Below, piece by piece: positions 27,522-36,968 of a stretch of 64,000 bases of DNA. The notes under the pieces were generated by a model that was given only the letters and a program-made list of their open reading frames with translations, ran no database searches and was not told the DNA's origin. The DNA lies in the NCBI RefSeq assembly GCF_017873175.1, contig NZ_JAGGJW010000015.1, positions 62,001-126,000 on the forward strand, written 5' to 3'. The position numbers and the translations under genes were made by a program. Position 1 is the first letter of the stretch; each line of letters starts with the position of its first letter. The stretch is from Neorhizobium petrolearium (GTDB lineage Bacteria > Pseudomonadota > Alphaproteobacteria > Rhizobiales > Rhizobiaceae).

Positions 27522-28922
27522 ATGTCGCAGAATCTCGCAGCTTTCCTTTACCTCGTCTCCGGCGTGCTGTTCATCATGGCACTTCGGGGTCTTTCTCACC
27601 CCACCACCAGCCGTCAGGGCAATATCTACGGCATGGTCGGCATGGCAATCGCCATCGTCACCACGCTTCTGCTCGCCACGCCGACCTTCGGCGGTTTCAT
27701 CCTGATCGTGCTGGCGCTCGCTATCGGCGGCGGGGCAGGGGCCTATATCGCCCGCACCATTCCGATGACGGCGATGCCGCAGCTTGTCGCCGGCTTCCAT
27801 TCGCTGGTCGGTTTCGCCGCTGTCATGGTGGCCGCCGCAGCACTCTATGCGCCGCACTCCTTCGGGATCGGCGAGATCGGCGAAATCCACGGTCAGGCGC
27901 TGGTCGAGATGGCGCTGGGTGCCGCGATCGGTGCGATCACCTTCACCGGCTCGGTCATCGCCTTCCTGAAGCTCGACGGGCGCATGTCCGGCAAACCGAT
28001 CCTGCTGCCCTACCGGCATTTCATCAATATCGGCCTGCTGGTGCTGATCGTCGTCTTCATCGTCGGCCTGGTGCAGACCGAGAGCCATTTCGATTTCTGG
28101 CTGGTCGTGGCGCTGGCGCTGGCGCTCGGCGTGCTGCTCATCGTGCCGATCGGCGGCGCCGACATGCCGGTGGTCGTATCGATGCTGAATTCCTATTCCG
28201 GCTGGGCGGCCGCCGGCATCGGGTTCACGCTCGGCAACCTGGCGCTGATCATCACCGGCGCGCTGGTCGGTTCGTCCGGCGCGATCCTGTCCTACATCAT
28301 GTGCAAGGGCATGAACCGCTCCTTCATCTCCGTCATCCTCGGCGGCTTCGGCGGGGAGACCGCTTCGGCCTCCGGCGACGACGGCGTGCAGAGGACCGTC
28401 AAGCAGGGGTCGGCCGACGACGCTGCCTTCCTGATGCAGAACGCCGAGAAGGTGATCATCGTGCCGGGCTATGGCATGGCGGTCGCCCAGGCGCAGCATG
28501 CGTTGCGTGAGCTTGCCGACACGCTGAAAGAGCACGGCGTCGAGGTGAAATACGCCATCCATCCGGTCGCCGGCCGCATGCCGGGCCATATGAACGTGCT
28601 GCTCGCCGAAGCCAACGTGCCCTATGACGAGGTCTTTGAACTGGAAGACATCAATGCTGAGTTCGCGCAAGCCGACGTCGCCTACGTCATCGGCGCCAAC
28701 GACGTCACCAATCCGGCGGCGCGCGACGACAAGTCCTCGCCGATCTACGGCATGCCGATCCTCGACGTCGACAAGGCCAAGACCTGCCTGTTCGTCAAGC
28801 GCTCGCTCGGCTCCGGTTACGCCGGCATCGACAACACGCTGTTTTACAAGGACGGCACGATGATGCTGCTCGGCGACGCCAAGAAGATGACCGAGGATAT
28901 CGTCAAGGCGATGAAGCACTGA
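27522..28922 (+). CDS. pntB: NAD(P) transhydrogenase subunit beta
   Basis: A 466-residue subunit. The first half has about eight or nine membrane helices. The second half (from about 290) is the NADP(H)-binding domain with VIIVPGYGMAVAQAQHALRE, AIHPVAGRMPGHMNVLLAEA and YVIGANDVTNPAA. The complete enzyme uses the proton gradient to reduce NADP+ by NADH. A clear terminator follows. Confidence 0.95.
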   Translation: MSQNLAAFLYLVSGVLFIMALRGLSHPTTSRQGNIYGMVGMAIAIVTTLLLATPTFGGFILIVLALAIGGGAGAYIARTIPMTAMPQLVAGFHSLVGFAAVMVAAAALYAPHSFGIGEIGEIHGQALVEMALGAAIGAITFTGSVIAFLKLDGRMSGKPILLPYRHFINIGLLVLIVVFIVGLVQTESHFDFWLVVALALALGVLLIVPIGGADMPVVVSMLNSYSGWAAAGIGFTLGNLALIITGALVGSSGAILSYIMCKGMNRSFISVILGGFGGETASASGDDGVQRTVKQGSADDAAFLMQNAEKVIIVPGYGMAVAQAQHALRELADTLKEHGVEVKYAIHPVAGRMPGHMNVLLAEANVPYDEVFELEDINAEFAQADVAYVIGANDVTNPAARDDKSSPIYGMPILDVDKAKTCLFVKRSLGSGYAGIDNTLFYKDGTMMLLGDAKKMTEDIVKAMKH

Positions 28923-28949
28923 CGTGAGTGATTGCTGAATAGTAAGTAG

Positions 28950-28976
28950 AAAAGCCCGGCGATGCCGGGCTTTTTT
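28950..28976 (+). terminator. Rho-independent terminator after pntB
   Basis: AAAAGCCCGGC (28950-28960) pairs with GCCGGGCTTTT around a GAT loop, followed by further T residues. It lies 27 bases after the pntB stop. Confidence 0.92.
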
Positions 28977-29081
28977 GTGGTCGATTGCTCGAAGATTTCG
29001 ATCTTGATGGCGACGAGGCCAGCGACCAATAGACTCGGCAACGGAGAACCGTCCACGCCTCGAGTGCTATGAAGCGGAGTC

Positions 29082-29966
29082 TCAGCTCGTCGCGCGGGTG
29101 CGGGAAGCGCCGTCAACGGCGGGCTTGTAATTCGGGTCGAGGCGCACGGCGTGCGAATAGGATCTGTAGGCGCGTGACTTGTCGCCCTTGCGTTCGTAGA
29201 CCAGCGCCTGGTTTGCCCAGGATTCGGCGAGCTTGTCGTTCAGCTCGATCGCGCGGTTGAAGTCGGCGAAGGCGTTGTCGTCGTCATTCAGCGCGACGTA
29301 GGAAATGCCGCGTCCGTTATAGGGTTCGGCCGAATTGGGCGAGAGCGAGATCGCCTTGGAAAAATCCTCGATCGCCTGGGCATGCTGACCGCGAAGCTGG
29401 TAGATCAGGCCGCGGTTGTGATAGGCGCGGCCGTCGGTCGTATCGAGTTCAATCGCCTTGGAGAAATCGTTGAAGGCTTCGTTGGTGCGGCCTGCCTGAC
29501 GGTAGATATTGCCCCGGCCGATATAGGCGACATCGTAGCTCGGGTTGATCTGCAGCGCCCGGTTGTAGTCATTGGCGGCGTCCACCGGCTTGCCCATGTT
29601 GCGATAGACGAGCGCCCGGTTGGCATAGGCCTGATAGAACTGCGGATTGAGCTGGATGGCGCGATTGAAGTCGTCAAGCGCGCGGGAGAATTCGCCTGCG
29701 CGTCCGTACGCCGTGCCGCGGACGTTGTACCCTTCCGGATCGTTCGGATTGGCATTGATGACCGCCGAGAGCGAGGAGATGTTTTCCTGGCTGCCCTGGG
29801 CACGGTCAACCGTGATCATGTCGGTGGAGGTCGTCGAGCAGCCGGCAATCGCCAGCATGGCGAACAGCGCGGGGACGAGCGCGGTCTTGCCGCGGAGGGG
29901 AGAAACGATAGTTGAAAGGCCGGAAATTTGGGTTCCACGAATCAGAACGGCAGTTTTAGCGGCCAT
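29082..29966 (-). CDS. Tetratricopeptide-repeat lipoprotein
   Basis: A 294-residue protein. The N-terminus has a lipoprotein signal with the lipobox IAGC (AMLAIAGCSTTS, cysteine near residue 48). Six or seven TPR units follow, such as AIQLNPQFYQAYANRALVYR, ALQINPSYDVAYIGRGNIYR and AIELDTTDGRAYHNRGLIYQ. It probably sits in the outer membrane's periplasmic face and scaffolds protein complexes. The ATG at 29966 follows GAGGAAAC; upstream in-frame starts (to 30056) overlap a short repeat. No partner is predictable. Confidence 0.87.
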   Translation of the reverse strand: MAAKTAVLIRGTQISGLSTIVSPLRGKTALVPALFAMLAIAGCSTTSTDMITVDRAQGSQENISSLSAVINANPNDPEGYNVRGTAYGRAGEFSRALDDFNRAIQLNPQFYQAYANRALVYRNMGKPVDAANDYNRALQINPSYDVAYIGRGNIYRQAGRTNEAFNDFSKAIELDTTDGRAYHNRGLIYQLRGQHAQAIEDFSKAISLSPNSAEPYNGRGISYVALNDDDNAFADFNRAIELNDKLAESWANQALVYERKGDKSRAYRSYSHAVRLDPNYKPAVDGASRTRATS

Positions 29967-30024
29967 CAGGCGCGTTTCCTCGTATCGGGCAAAGAGCATT
30001 TCTTGTTCCCTTGCCTGTCGTTGT

Positions 30025-30058
30025 CCCAAAACCGGTTCCCGCTTTCGGGGCGACATGC
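30025..30058. repeat. Short rhizobial intergenic palindrome
   Basis: CCCAAAACCGGTTCCC then GCTTTCGGGGCGACATGC resembles a very common Rhizobiales intergenic motif. I recognise it by eye only. Confidence 0.45.
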
Positions 30059-30077
30059 AATTGGTTCAAGACCAAAT

Positions 30078-30109
30078 CAAAAGAGCGGCGGCGCCCTTGT
30101 CGCCACCGC
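30078..30109 (-). terminator. Terminator of rpsU
   Basis: On the minus strand GCGGTGGCG pairs with CGCCGCCGC (one wobble) around a 7-base loop, followed by TCTTTT. It lies 37 bases after the rpsU stop. Confidence 0.7.
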
Positions 30110-30145
30110 CCTGAAAGCACAGGAAAACGTCGAAAAAGCGGCCGA

Positions 30146-30373
30146 TCAACGACCGGTGCGACCGCCGGCGATCAGGCCTTCGCGCTGAGCGCGCTTGCGA
30201 GCCAGCTTGCGGACGCGACGAACAGCTTCGGCCTTTTCGCGAGCGCGCTTCTGCGACGGCTTCTCGTAGTAGTCGCGCATTTTCATTTCACGGAAAATGC
30301 CTTCGCGCTGCATCTTTTTCTTGAGAGCGCGGAGCGCCTGATCGACATTGTTGTCGCGGACTAGTACCTGCAC
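30146..30373 (-). CDS. rpsU: 30S ribosomal protein S21
   Basis: A 75-residue basic protein matching S21: [20 protein letters not shown], then [19 protein letters not shown], ending in a basic tail ([19 protein letters not shown]). The start is a GTG at 30373, behind AAAGGA; an open frame runs upstream to 30502, but those residues are not S21. It contributes to translation initiation. Transcription ends at the hairpin at 30078-30109. Confidence 0.93.
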   Translation of the reverse strand: MQVLVRDNNVDQALRALKKKMQREGIFREMKMRDYYEKPSQKRAREKAEAVRRVRKLARKRAQREGLIAGGRTGR

Positions 30374-30681
30374 GTGAATCCCGTTCCTTTGGTTTGGTTG
30401 CTCGCCCTCATCGGTACGATTAGAGGACGAAAAATAACGTCCGCCCGGCGTTAACCGTGCGATTGGTGATGCGGCATAGCAGATGAGTCCGTGGAAGTCC
30501 ATATGCCCCGTTCAAACTCTCGCGAAAATGGATCCGGGTCCTTTTGCCGCGTGTCGAAACAATCGTCTCACGCGTCGCAAAACAGCCATTGCGGCGCATA
30601 TTGATTTGCGATGGGTATCGCACTACCGAGAATGCCGACCCAAAATCACCGAGCCAACGATCCCAGGAGTCTGGAGGCGAG

Positions 30682-31935
30682 ATGCGCAAATATTCGGTTT
30701 TCGCCATAGCCCGCGAGGCGATGCGCGCCCATAAAGGCTGGGAAGCGCAGTGGGCCTCGCCGGAGCCTCGTTCCTCCTATGATGTCGTCATTGTCGGCGC
30801 CGGCGGGCACGGCCTTGGTGCTGCCTATTATCTCGCCAAGGAGCACGGCATCACCAATGTCGCGGTGCTCGAGAAGGGATGGCTTGGCGGCGGCAATACC
30901 GGCCGCAACACGACGATCATCCGGTCCAACTATCTCTATGAAGAGAGCATGGACATTTACGAGCATTCGCTGAAGCTCTGGGAGAGCTTGAGCCAGGAGC
31001 TCAATTACAATGTCATGTATTCGCCGCGCGGCGTGATGATGTTGTCGCACAACACCCACGACATGCAGAGCTTCAAGCGGCACATCAACGCCAACCGGCT
31101 CTACGGCATCGACAACGAATGGCTGACGCCGGAACAGGCGAAAGCTCTTGTTCCGGTTCTCGACATCTCCAAGACGGCGCGTTACCCGATCAACGGCGCA
31201 GCACTCCAGCGGCGCGGCGGCACCGCCCGCCACGACGCGGTCGCCTGGGGTTATGCCCGCGCGGCCTCCGATCGCGGCGTGCACATCATCCAGAACTGCG
31301 AGGTGACCGGCATCCGCCGAGGCGCGAACGGCGAGGTGACGGGTGTTGAAACCACGAGGGGTTTCATCGGCACGAAGAAGATCGGGGTTTCGGCAGCCGG
31401 TCACTCCTCCGTCGTCATGGAAATGGCGGGCGTGCGCGTGCCGCTTCATTCCAACCCGCTGCAGGCGCTGGTCTCGGAACCGTTGAAGCCGATCTTCCCC
31501 TGTGTCGTGATGTCGAACACGGTGCATGCCTATATCTCGCAGTCCGACAAGGGCGAACTCGTGATCGGCGCCGGCACCGACCAGTACAATTCCTACTCGC
31601 AGACCGGTGGATTGCAGATCATCACCCATACGCTCGACGCCATCTGCGAGCTCTTCCCGATCTTCCGGCGGGTGAAGATGATGCGCCAATGGGGCGGCAT
31701 CACCGACAACACACCGGACCGCTCGCCGATCCAGGGCGTCACGCCGGTGCCCGGCCTCTTCGTCAATTGCGGCTGGGGCACGGGCGGTTTCAAGGCGACG
31801 CCGGGCTCGGCGAACCTCTTCGCACATCTGATCGCCAGGGTCGAACCGCACCGTCTGGCGGCGGGACTGACGCTCGACCGGTTCCGCACCGGCCGGCTGA
31901 TCGACGAGGCGGCGGCGGCCGCTGTCGCACACTGA
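30682..31935 (+). CDS. soxB: Sarcosine oxidase beta subunit
   Basis: A 417-residue flavin subunit. The FAD-binding Rossmann motif is VVIVGAGGHGLGAAYYLAKE (about residues 34-53). The covalent-FMN histidine region is GGTARHDAVAWGYAR. A C-terminal catalytic region reads NCGWGTGGFKATPGSA. With the other three subunits it oxidises sarcosine to glycine, passing the methyl group to tetrahydrofolate and producing hydrogen peroxide. The ATG at 30682 follows CTGGAGG; the frame extends to 30544 without a better start. It opens the soxBDAG operon. Confidence 0.95.
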   Translation: MRKYSVFAIAREAMRAHKGWEAQWASPEPRSSYDVVIVGAGGHGLGAAYYLAKEHGITNVAVLEKGWLGGGNTGRNTTIIRSNYLYEESMDIYEHSLKLWESLSQELNYNVMYSPRGVMMLSHNTHDMQSFKRHINANRLYGIDNEWLTPEQAKALVPVLDISKTARYPINGAALQRRGGTARHDAVAWGYARAASDRGVHIIQNCEVTGIRRGANGEVTGVETTRGFIGTKKIGVSAAGHSSVVMEMAGVRVPLHSNPLQALVSEPLKPIFPCVVMSNTVHAYISQSDKGELVIGAGTDQYNSYSQTGGLQIITHTLDAICELFPIFRRVKMMRQWGGITDNTPDRSPIQGVTPVPGLFVNCGWGTGGFKATPGSANLFAHLIARVEPHRLAAGLTLDRFRTGRLIDEAAAAAVAH

Positions 31936-31953
31936 CCTGGGGGAACAGACCAG

Positions 31954-32295
31954 ATGCTTTTGATCCATTGCCCCTATTGCGAGGAAGATCGCTCAGAGCT
32001 CGAATTCCGCTGGGCCGGGGAGGCGCATATCGCCCGTCCGGAAAATATCGCGGCGATCTCCGACGAGGAATTCGCGGAGTATTTCTTCCTGCGCAACAAT
32101 GAAAAGGGCCTCACCTACGAGCGCTGGCGGCATATCCATGGCTGCGGCCGTTTCTTCAACGCGGCCCGCGACACGGTGAGCGACAGGTTCCTGATGACCT
32201 ACAAGGCGGGCCTGCCGAAGCAGGCTCTGCCGGAAACCGGCGCCAGCGAGAAGACCGTCGAAACCTATGAAGCGACGGAAGGAGACGCTAGATGA
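31954..32295 (+). CDS. soxD: Sarcosine oxidase delta subunit
   Basis: A 113-residue small subunit. It binds zinc through CPYC near the start and further histidine and cysteine residues (WRHIHGCGRFFNAARD), as in the heterotetrameric enzyme. It lies between soxB and soxA; its stop overlaps the soxA start by 4 bases. Confidence 0.93.
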   Translation: MLLIHCPYCEEDRSELEFRWAGEAHIARPENIAAISDEEFAEYFFLRNNEKGLTYERWRHIHGCGRFFNAARDTVSDRFLMTYKAGLPKQALPETGASEKTVETYEATEGDAR

Positions 32296-35270
32296 GCGGT
32301 TCTCCGGATAATCTCGGTGCCTTCCGCATCAAGGGTGCCGGCCGCCTGACGCCGGCGCGCACGGCGCGCTTCACCTTCGACGGCAGGAGCTACACGGCGA
32401 TGGAAGGTGACACGGTCGCCTCGGCGCTCCTGGCGCATGGCGTGCATCTCGTCGGCCGTTCATTCAAGTATCACCGGCCGCGCGGCATCCTTTCCGCCGG
32501 GGCGGAAGAGCCGAACGCGCTCATCGACGTTGCGCGCGACGCTGCCCGCCGCCAGCCGAACGTGCGCGCCACCGTGCAGGAAGTGTTCGACGGTGCGAAG
32601 ATTGCTTCGCAGAACCGCTGGCCGACGCTTAAGTTCGATGTCAGCGCCTTCAACGATCTGCTGTCGCCTTTCTTCGCGGCGGGGTTCTATTACAAGACTT
32701 TCATGTGGCCGAAAGAGGCCTGGGCGAAGCTCTACGAACCCTTCATCCGCCGCGCCGCCGGCCTCGGTGTCGCGCCGACGGAAGAGGATCCCGATCACTA
32801 CGCCAGCCGCTATGCCCATTGCGACGTGCTGGTTGCCGGCGCAGGCGTTGCCGGCCTGACGGCGGCGCTTTCGGCCGCCTCGACCGGCGCTTCCGTCATC
32901 CTCGTGGACGAACAGCCGGAAGTCGGCGGCGCGCTGCATTTCGATGCGGCGGCGACGATCGACGGGAAGAACGGCTATGACTGGGCGCAAGGCCTCGCCG
33001 CGAAGCTCAAGGCCATGCCGAACGTCACGGTGCTGACCCGCACGACCGTTTTCGGGTATTACAACCATGGCTTCCTGGGGCTGGTGGAGCGGGTGAGCGA
33101 TCATCTGGCAAGGCCCGGCAGAGACCTGCCGCGCGAGCGGTTGTGGCAGGTCAGGGCAAAGCGCGTCATCCTGGCGACCGGTTCGATCGAGCGGCACATG
33201 GTTTTCGCCAACAACGACCGGCCGGGCATCATGCTGGCCTCTGCGGCGCGGACCTTCCTCAACCATCACGGCGTCGCGGTCGGGAAGAATGTCGGCGTCT
33301 ACACCGCGCATGACTCGGCTTACGAGGCGGCCTTCGACCTGAAACGGGCCGGTGTGGCGATCGCTGCGATCATCGACAGCCGCAGCCATCTGGGCGATGC
33401 GGTTCTGGCGGAAGCGCGCTCGCTCGGCATCGACGTCCTCACCGGTCATTCAGTCATCAATACGTCGGGACGCTTACGCATTTCCTCGATGACGGTTGCC
33501 CGCAATGGTGGGTCGAATGCCCGCAAGATCCCGGTCGATGCGCTGATCGTCTCGGCGGGCTGGACACCATCGGTGCATCTCTTTTCGCAGTCGCGCGGCA
33601 AGCTGCGTTTCGATGAGCAGAACCAACGCTTCCTGCCGGATATCTACGCGCAGGATTGCGTTTCGATCGGCGCCTGCAACGGCACGGACGACCTTTCCGA
33701 CCTGATCGACGAGGCGATCGCCGCCGGCGGCGGTTCGCTTGCGCTTTCCGGCGAGAACCGGTTCGAATGGACCGGCGGCATGATCGGCGCGGCGGAAGGT
33801 GCGGGGCCGGAGACGGTTGTGAAGGCCTTCATCGATTTCCAGCACGATGTGACCGCCAAGGACATCCGCCTTGCGGTGCGCGAGGGCATGCATTCGATCG
33901 AGCATATCAAGCGTTTCACGACCAACGGCATGGCGTCCGACCAGGGCAAGCTTTCCAACATGCACGGGCTGGCGATCGCCGCGGAAATGCTCGGACGGCC
34001 GATCCCGAAGGTAGGGCTCACCACCTTCCGCGCGCCCTATACTCCGGTCACCTACGGTACGCTGGTCGCCCATTCGCGCGGGTTACTCTTCGATCCGGCC
34101 CGCAGGACGCCGATGCATGATCTCGAGGCGGCAGAAGGCGCGGAATTCGAGGATGTCGGCAACTGGAAGCGCGCCTGGTATTTCCCGAAGCGCGGCGAGG
34201 ACATGGCGGCAGCCGTCAACCGCGAATGCCGGACGGTGCGCGCAGTAGCGGGCGTGTTCGACGCCTCGACGCTCGGCAAGATCGAGGTGGTCGGGCCGGA
34301 CGCGGCTCAATTCCTCAACCTCCTCTATACGAATGCGTGGGATACGCTGAAACCCGGCAAATGCCGCTACGGCATCATGACCCGCGAGGACGGCTTCATC
34401 TATGACGACGGCGTCGTGGGAAGGCTCGCGGAAGACCGTTTCCACGTGACGACCACGACCGGCGGGGCGCCGCGCGTGCTTCACCACTTGGAGGATTATC
34501 TCCAGACCGAATTCCCGCATCTGAAAGTCTGGCTGACCTCGACCACCGAGCAATGGGCGGTGATCGCCGTGCAGGGGCCGAAGGCGCGCGAGATCATCCA
34601 GCCCTTTGTCGAGGGCCTCGACCTCTCCAACGAGGCCTTCCCGCATATGAGTGTGGCGGAATGCTCGGTCATGGGCGTGTCGGCAAGGCTCTTCCGCGTC
34701 TCGTTTACCGGTGAACTCGGTTACGAAATCAACGTGCCGGCCGATTACGGCCCGGCCGTCTGGAAGGCGATATGGGAACAGGCGGAAGGCATGGGTGCCT
34801 GCCTCTACGGCACTGAGACCATGCACGTGCTGCGCGCCGAGAAGGGCTATATCATCGTCGGCCAGGATACCGACGGCACGGTGACGCCGGATGATGCGGG
34901 CCTCGACTGGGCGGTTTCGAAGAAGAAGACGGATTTCGTCGGCATCCGTGGCCTGAAGCGTCCCGACCTCGTCCGCGAGGGTCGCAAGCAGCTTGTCGGG
35001 CTCCTGACGAAGGACCCAGCGGAGGTACTGGAAGAAGGCGGCCAGATCGTCGCCGATCCGAACCAGCCGAAGCCGATGACCATGCTGGGGCATGTCACCT
35101 CATCCTACTGGTCGGAAAACTGCGGCCGTTCGATCGCGCTGGCGCTGGTTGCCGGCGGAAGAGCTCGCATGGGCGAAACGCTCTACGTGCCGATGAAGGA
35201 CAGGACGATCGAAGTGGAAGTGACCGACATGGTGTTCTTCGACAAGCAAGGAGGCCGCATCCATGGTTGA
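32292..35270 (+). CDS. soxA: Sarcosine oxidase alpha subunit
   Basis: A 992-residue subunit. Its N-terminus (about 10-110) resembles a 2Fe-2S fold without a cluster. An NAD-binding Rossmann domain (VLVAGAGVAGLTAALSAAST, near residue 180) follows. The C-terminal half (from about 610) is a glycine-cleavage T-like folate domain (VRAVAGVFDASTLGKIEVVG; VSFTGELGYEINVPADYG). It binds NAD+ and tetrahydrofolate in the mature enzyme. The start overlaps soxD by 4 bases and the end overlaps soxG by 8. Confidence 0.95.
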   Translation: MSGSPDNLGAFRIKGAGRLTPARTARFTFDGRSYTAMEGDTVASALLAHGVHLVGRSFKYHRPRGILSAGAEEPNALIDVARDAARRQPNVRATVQEVFDGAKIASQNRWPTLKFDVSAFNDLLSPFFAAGFYYKTFMWPKEAWAKLYEPFIRRAAGLGVAPTEEDPDHYASRYAHCDVLVAGAGVAGLTAALSAASTGASVILVDEQPEVGGALHFDAAATIDGKNGYDWAQGLAAKLKAMPNVTVLTRTTVFGYYNHGFLGLVERVSDHLARPGRDLPRERLWQVRAKRVILATGSIERHMVFANNDRPGIMLASAARTFLNHHGVAVGKNVGVYTAHDSAYEAAFDLKRAGVAIAAIIDSRSHLGDAVLAEARSLGIDVLTGHSVINTSGRLRISSMTVARNGGSNARKIPVDALIVSAGWTPSVHLFSQSRGKLRFDEQNQRFLPDIYAQDCVSIGACNGTDDLSDLIDEAIAAGGGSLALSGENRFEWTGGMIGAAEGAGPETVVKAFIDFQHDVTAKDIRLAVREGMHSIEHIKRFTTNGMASDQGKLSNMHGLAIAAEMLGRPIPKVGLTTFRAPYTPVTYGTLVAHSRGLLFDPARRTPMHDLEAAEGAEFEDVGNWKRAWYFPKRGEDMAAAVNRECRTVRAVAGVFDASTLGKIEVVGPDAAQFLNLLYTNAWDTLKPGKCRYGIMTREDGFIYDDGVVGRLAEDRFHVTTTTGGAPRVLHHLEDYLQTEFPHLKVWLTSTTEQWAVIAVQGPKAREIIQPFVEGLDLSNEAFPHMSVAECSVMGVSARLFRVSFTGELGYEINVPADYGPAVWKAIWEQAEGMGACLYGTETMHVLRAEKGYIIVGQDTDGTVTPDDAGLDWAVSKKKTDFVGIRGLKRPDLVREGRKQLVGLLTKDPAEVLEEGGQIVADPNQPKPMTMLGHVTSSYWSENCGRSIALALVAGGRARMGETLYVPMKDRTIEVEVTDMVFFDKQGGRIHG

Positions 35271-35811
35271 TCCAGTAATTCGTAGTCTGCCCCTTTCCGG
35301 CAGTTACGGAGGCTCCTCCGCCGTCCGGCTGGAGGCCGCGCCCCCGGCAGAACGCCTCTCGCTGCGCGCGAGACCCGAGGACGTGGCGGCGCTGTCGGGA
35401 GCCCTTGGCCTCGACCTGCCGGTAAAGCCGAAGACATCCGCTTCCGCCAACGGCCGCATGGCGCTATGGCTCGGGCCGGACGAGTGGCTGGTGATCGGCG
35501 AAGAAGGCGCCGGGCTCATGCAGGAGGCGACGAATTCCGGCGTGACGCATTCGGCGGTGGATATTTCCCACCGCAACACGGCGATCCTGGTTTCCGGTCC
35601 CGGCGCTGCTGCGGCGATCAATACCGGCTGCCCGCAGGATCTTTCGCTTGCCGTCTTTCCGGTCGGCGCCTGCTCGCGCACTGTCTTCGGCAAGGTCGAG
35701 ATCGTGCTTTTGAGGACTGCCGTGGATGCCTTCCGCGTCGAAATCTGGCGGTCCTTCTCGGACTATGCCTTCGGACTGCTGTCTGAAGGCGCGCGGGACG
35801 CAGCGTTTTAG
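35263..35811 (+). CDS. soxG: Sarcosine oxidase gamma subunit
   Basis: A 182-residue subunit of the heterotetramer (blocks GRMALWLGPDEWLVIGEEG, SHRNTAILVSGPGAAAAINT, VDAFRVEIWRSFSDYAFGLL). It overlaps soxA by 8 bases and ends the operon. No glyA, folD or purU gene follows here, unlike some sox clusters. Confidence 0.93.
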   Translation: MVDPVIRSLPLSGSYGGSSAVRLEAAPPAERLSLRARPEDVAALSGALGLDLPVKPKTSASANGRMALWLGPDEWLVIGEEGAGLMQEATNSGVTHSAVDISHRNTAILVSGPGAAAAINTGCPQDLSLAVFPVGACSRTVFGKVEIVLLRTAVDAFRVEIWRSFSDYAFGLLSEGARDAAF

Positions 35812-36152
35812 GCTGGACGGATCCTTGCCGGTGAGGCAGGATTCGTTGGCTGCGCGCCTCCGCAACTATACTTAGGTATGCCGGCTGTCATCCGCTCATA
35901 TAATCCGATTGATACTCCAGGAATGTAGAATGACGAGCTTCCGGCCTGCATATTTCATCCGTGAAGTTCGAAGTGCGTAGGGCTGAAATCGGCCTCAGAA
36001 GTCTCTGAAGAATTTGCTTAAGGCAAAGAGAGGCTTGTTGCCTGTGACTGCAATTTTGTCTCCGGAACCGCAGAAGTTTTGAGCTTCAGTACGCATGCCC
36101 TATCCGCACCCCTGGTCGGGCATTCCCGCCGAGTATCATTGGAGAAACGCAA
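35812..36152. other. Intergenic region between soxG and an alpha/beta hydrolase
   Basis: 341 bases. A weak hairpin (ATCCTTGCC, 35821-35829, with GGCAGGAT, 35835-35842, one bulge) without a T run follows soxG. The hydrolase RBS (TGGAGAA) lies just before 36153. No gene is seen. Confidence 0.45.
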
Positions 36153-36932
36153 ATGCTGATGAACAGACGTACCTTTTCGTCCGCCCTGGTGGCAGGCGCA
36201 GCCGCTTCGCTCATCGCCAGCCGCGGCATGGCCGCTCCTTCCGCGCCGGTGAAGGCGCGCAATGTCGTGCTTGTGCACGGGCTGTTTGCCGACGGATCAT
36301 GTTGGTCCGAGGTGATCGGCCGATTGCAGGCAGCCGGCCTCAATGCGACGAGCGTGCAGAATCCTCTGACGACATTGCCCGAAGCGGTCGCTTCCGCCGA
36401 ACGCGTACTGGCGCGACAGGACGGTCCCACGGTCCTGGTCGGACATTCCTTTTCCGGGATGATCGTTACCGAAGCCGGCATGCACCCCAACGTTTCGTCG
36501 CTCGTGTACGTGGCCGCGCGCGCGCCAGATGCGGGCGAGGACTATACGGCACTGGCCAAGACATTTCCAACACCGCCCGCCACGGCCGGCATCGTCTTCG
36601 ACGGCGATGAGGGACGTCTGAGCGAAGCCGCGTTCCTGCGCGATTTCGCGGGCGACCTGCCGGAAGCGAAGGCGAAGGTGCTCTATGCGGTTCAGCAGCC
36701 GTTCCACAAGGCCTTGCTCACGGGCAAGACCATGCAGGCAGCCTGGCGTTCGAAACCGAGCTTCTATGCCGTTTCGACGGAAGACCGGACGATCAATCCG
36801 GACCTCGAACGGTTCATGGCCAAGCGCATGGGCGCCAGGACTATCGAGTTGAAGGCCAGTCATCTGTCACTGATCTCCCACCCGCAGGAGATCACCCGGC
36901 TCGTCCTGGAAGCGGCAGGGCATCAGGCATAG
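36153..36932 (+). CDS. Alpha/beta hydrolase, probably exported
   Basis: A 259-residue alpha/beta hydrolase. The N-terminus MLMNRRTFSSALVAGAAASL is a likely Tat signal. The oxyanion loop is VLVHGLFADGSCW, the nucleophile serine is in VGHSFSGMIV, and the catalytic histidine is probably in ASHLSLISHP. It resembles small esterase-like or hydroxynitrile-lyase-fold enzymes, and the substrate is unknown. It stands alone, convergent with the DUF2332 gene. Confidence 0.83.
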   Translation: MLMNRRTFSSALVAGAAASLIASRGMAAPSAPVKARNVVLVHGLFADGSCWSEVIGRLQAAGLNATSVQNPLTTLPEAVASAERVLARQDGPTVLVGHSFSGMIVTEAGMHPNVSSLVYVAARAPDAGEDYTALAKTFPTPPATAGIVFDGDEGRLSEAAFLRDFAGDLPEAKAKVLYAVQQPFHKALLTGKTMQAAWRSKPSFYAVSTEDRTINPDLERFMAKRMGARTIELKASHLSLISHPQEITRLVLEAAGHQA

Positions 36933-36939
36933 GGCGCAT

Positions 36940-36955
36940 CCGGGTCCTGACCCGG
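36940..36955. terminator. Small hairpin between convergent genes
   Basis: CCGGGTC and GACCCGG (36940-36946, 36949-36955) are perfect complements and lie between the hydrolase and DUF2332 ends. There is no T run, so it is weak as a terminator. Confidence 0.35.
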
Positions 36956-36968
36956 GCGTTCCGACGGT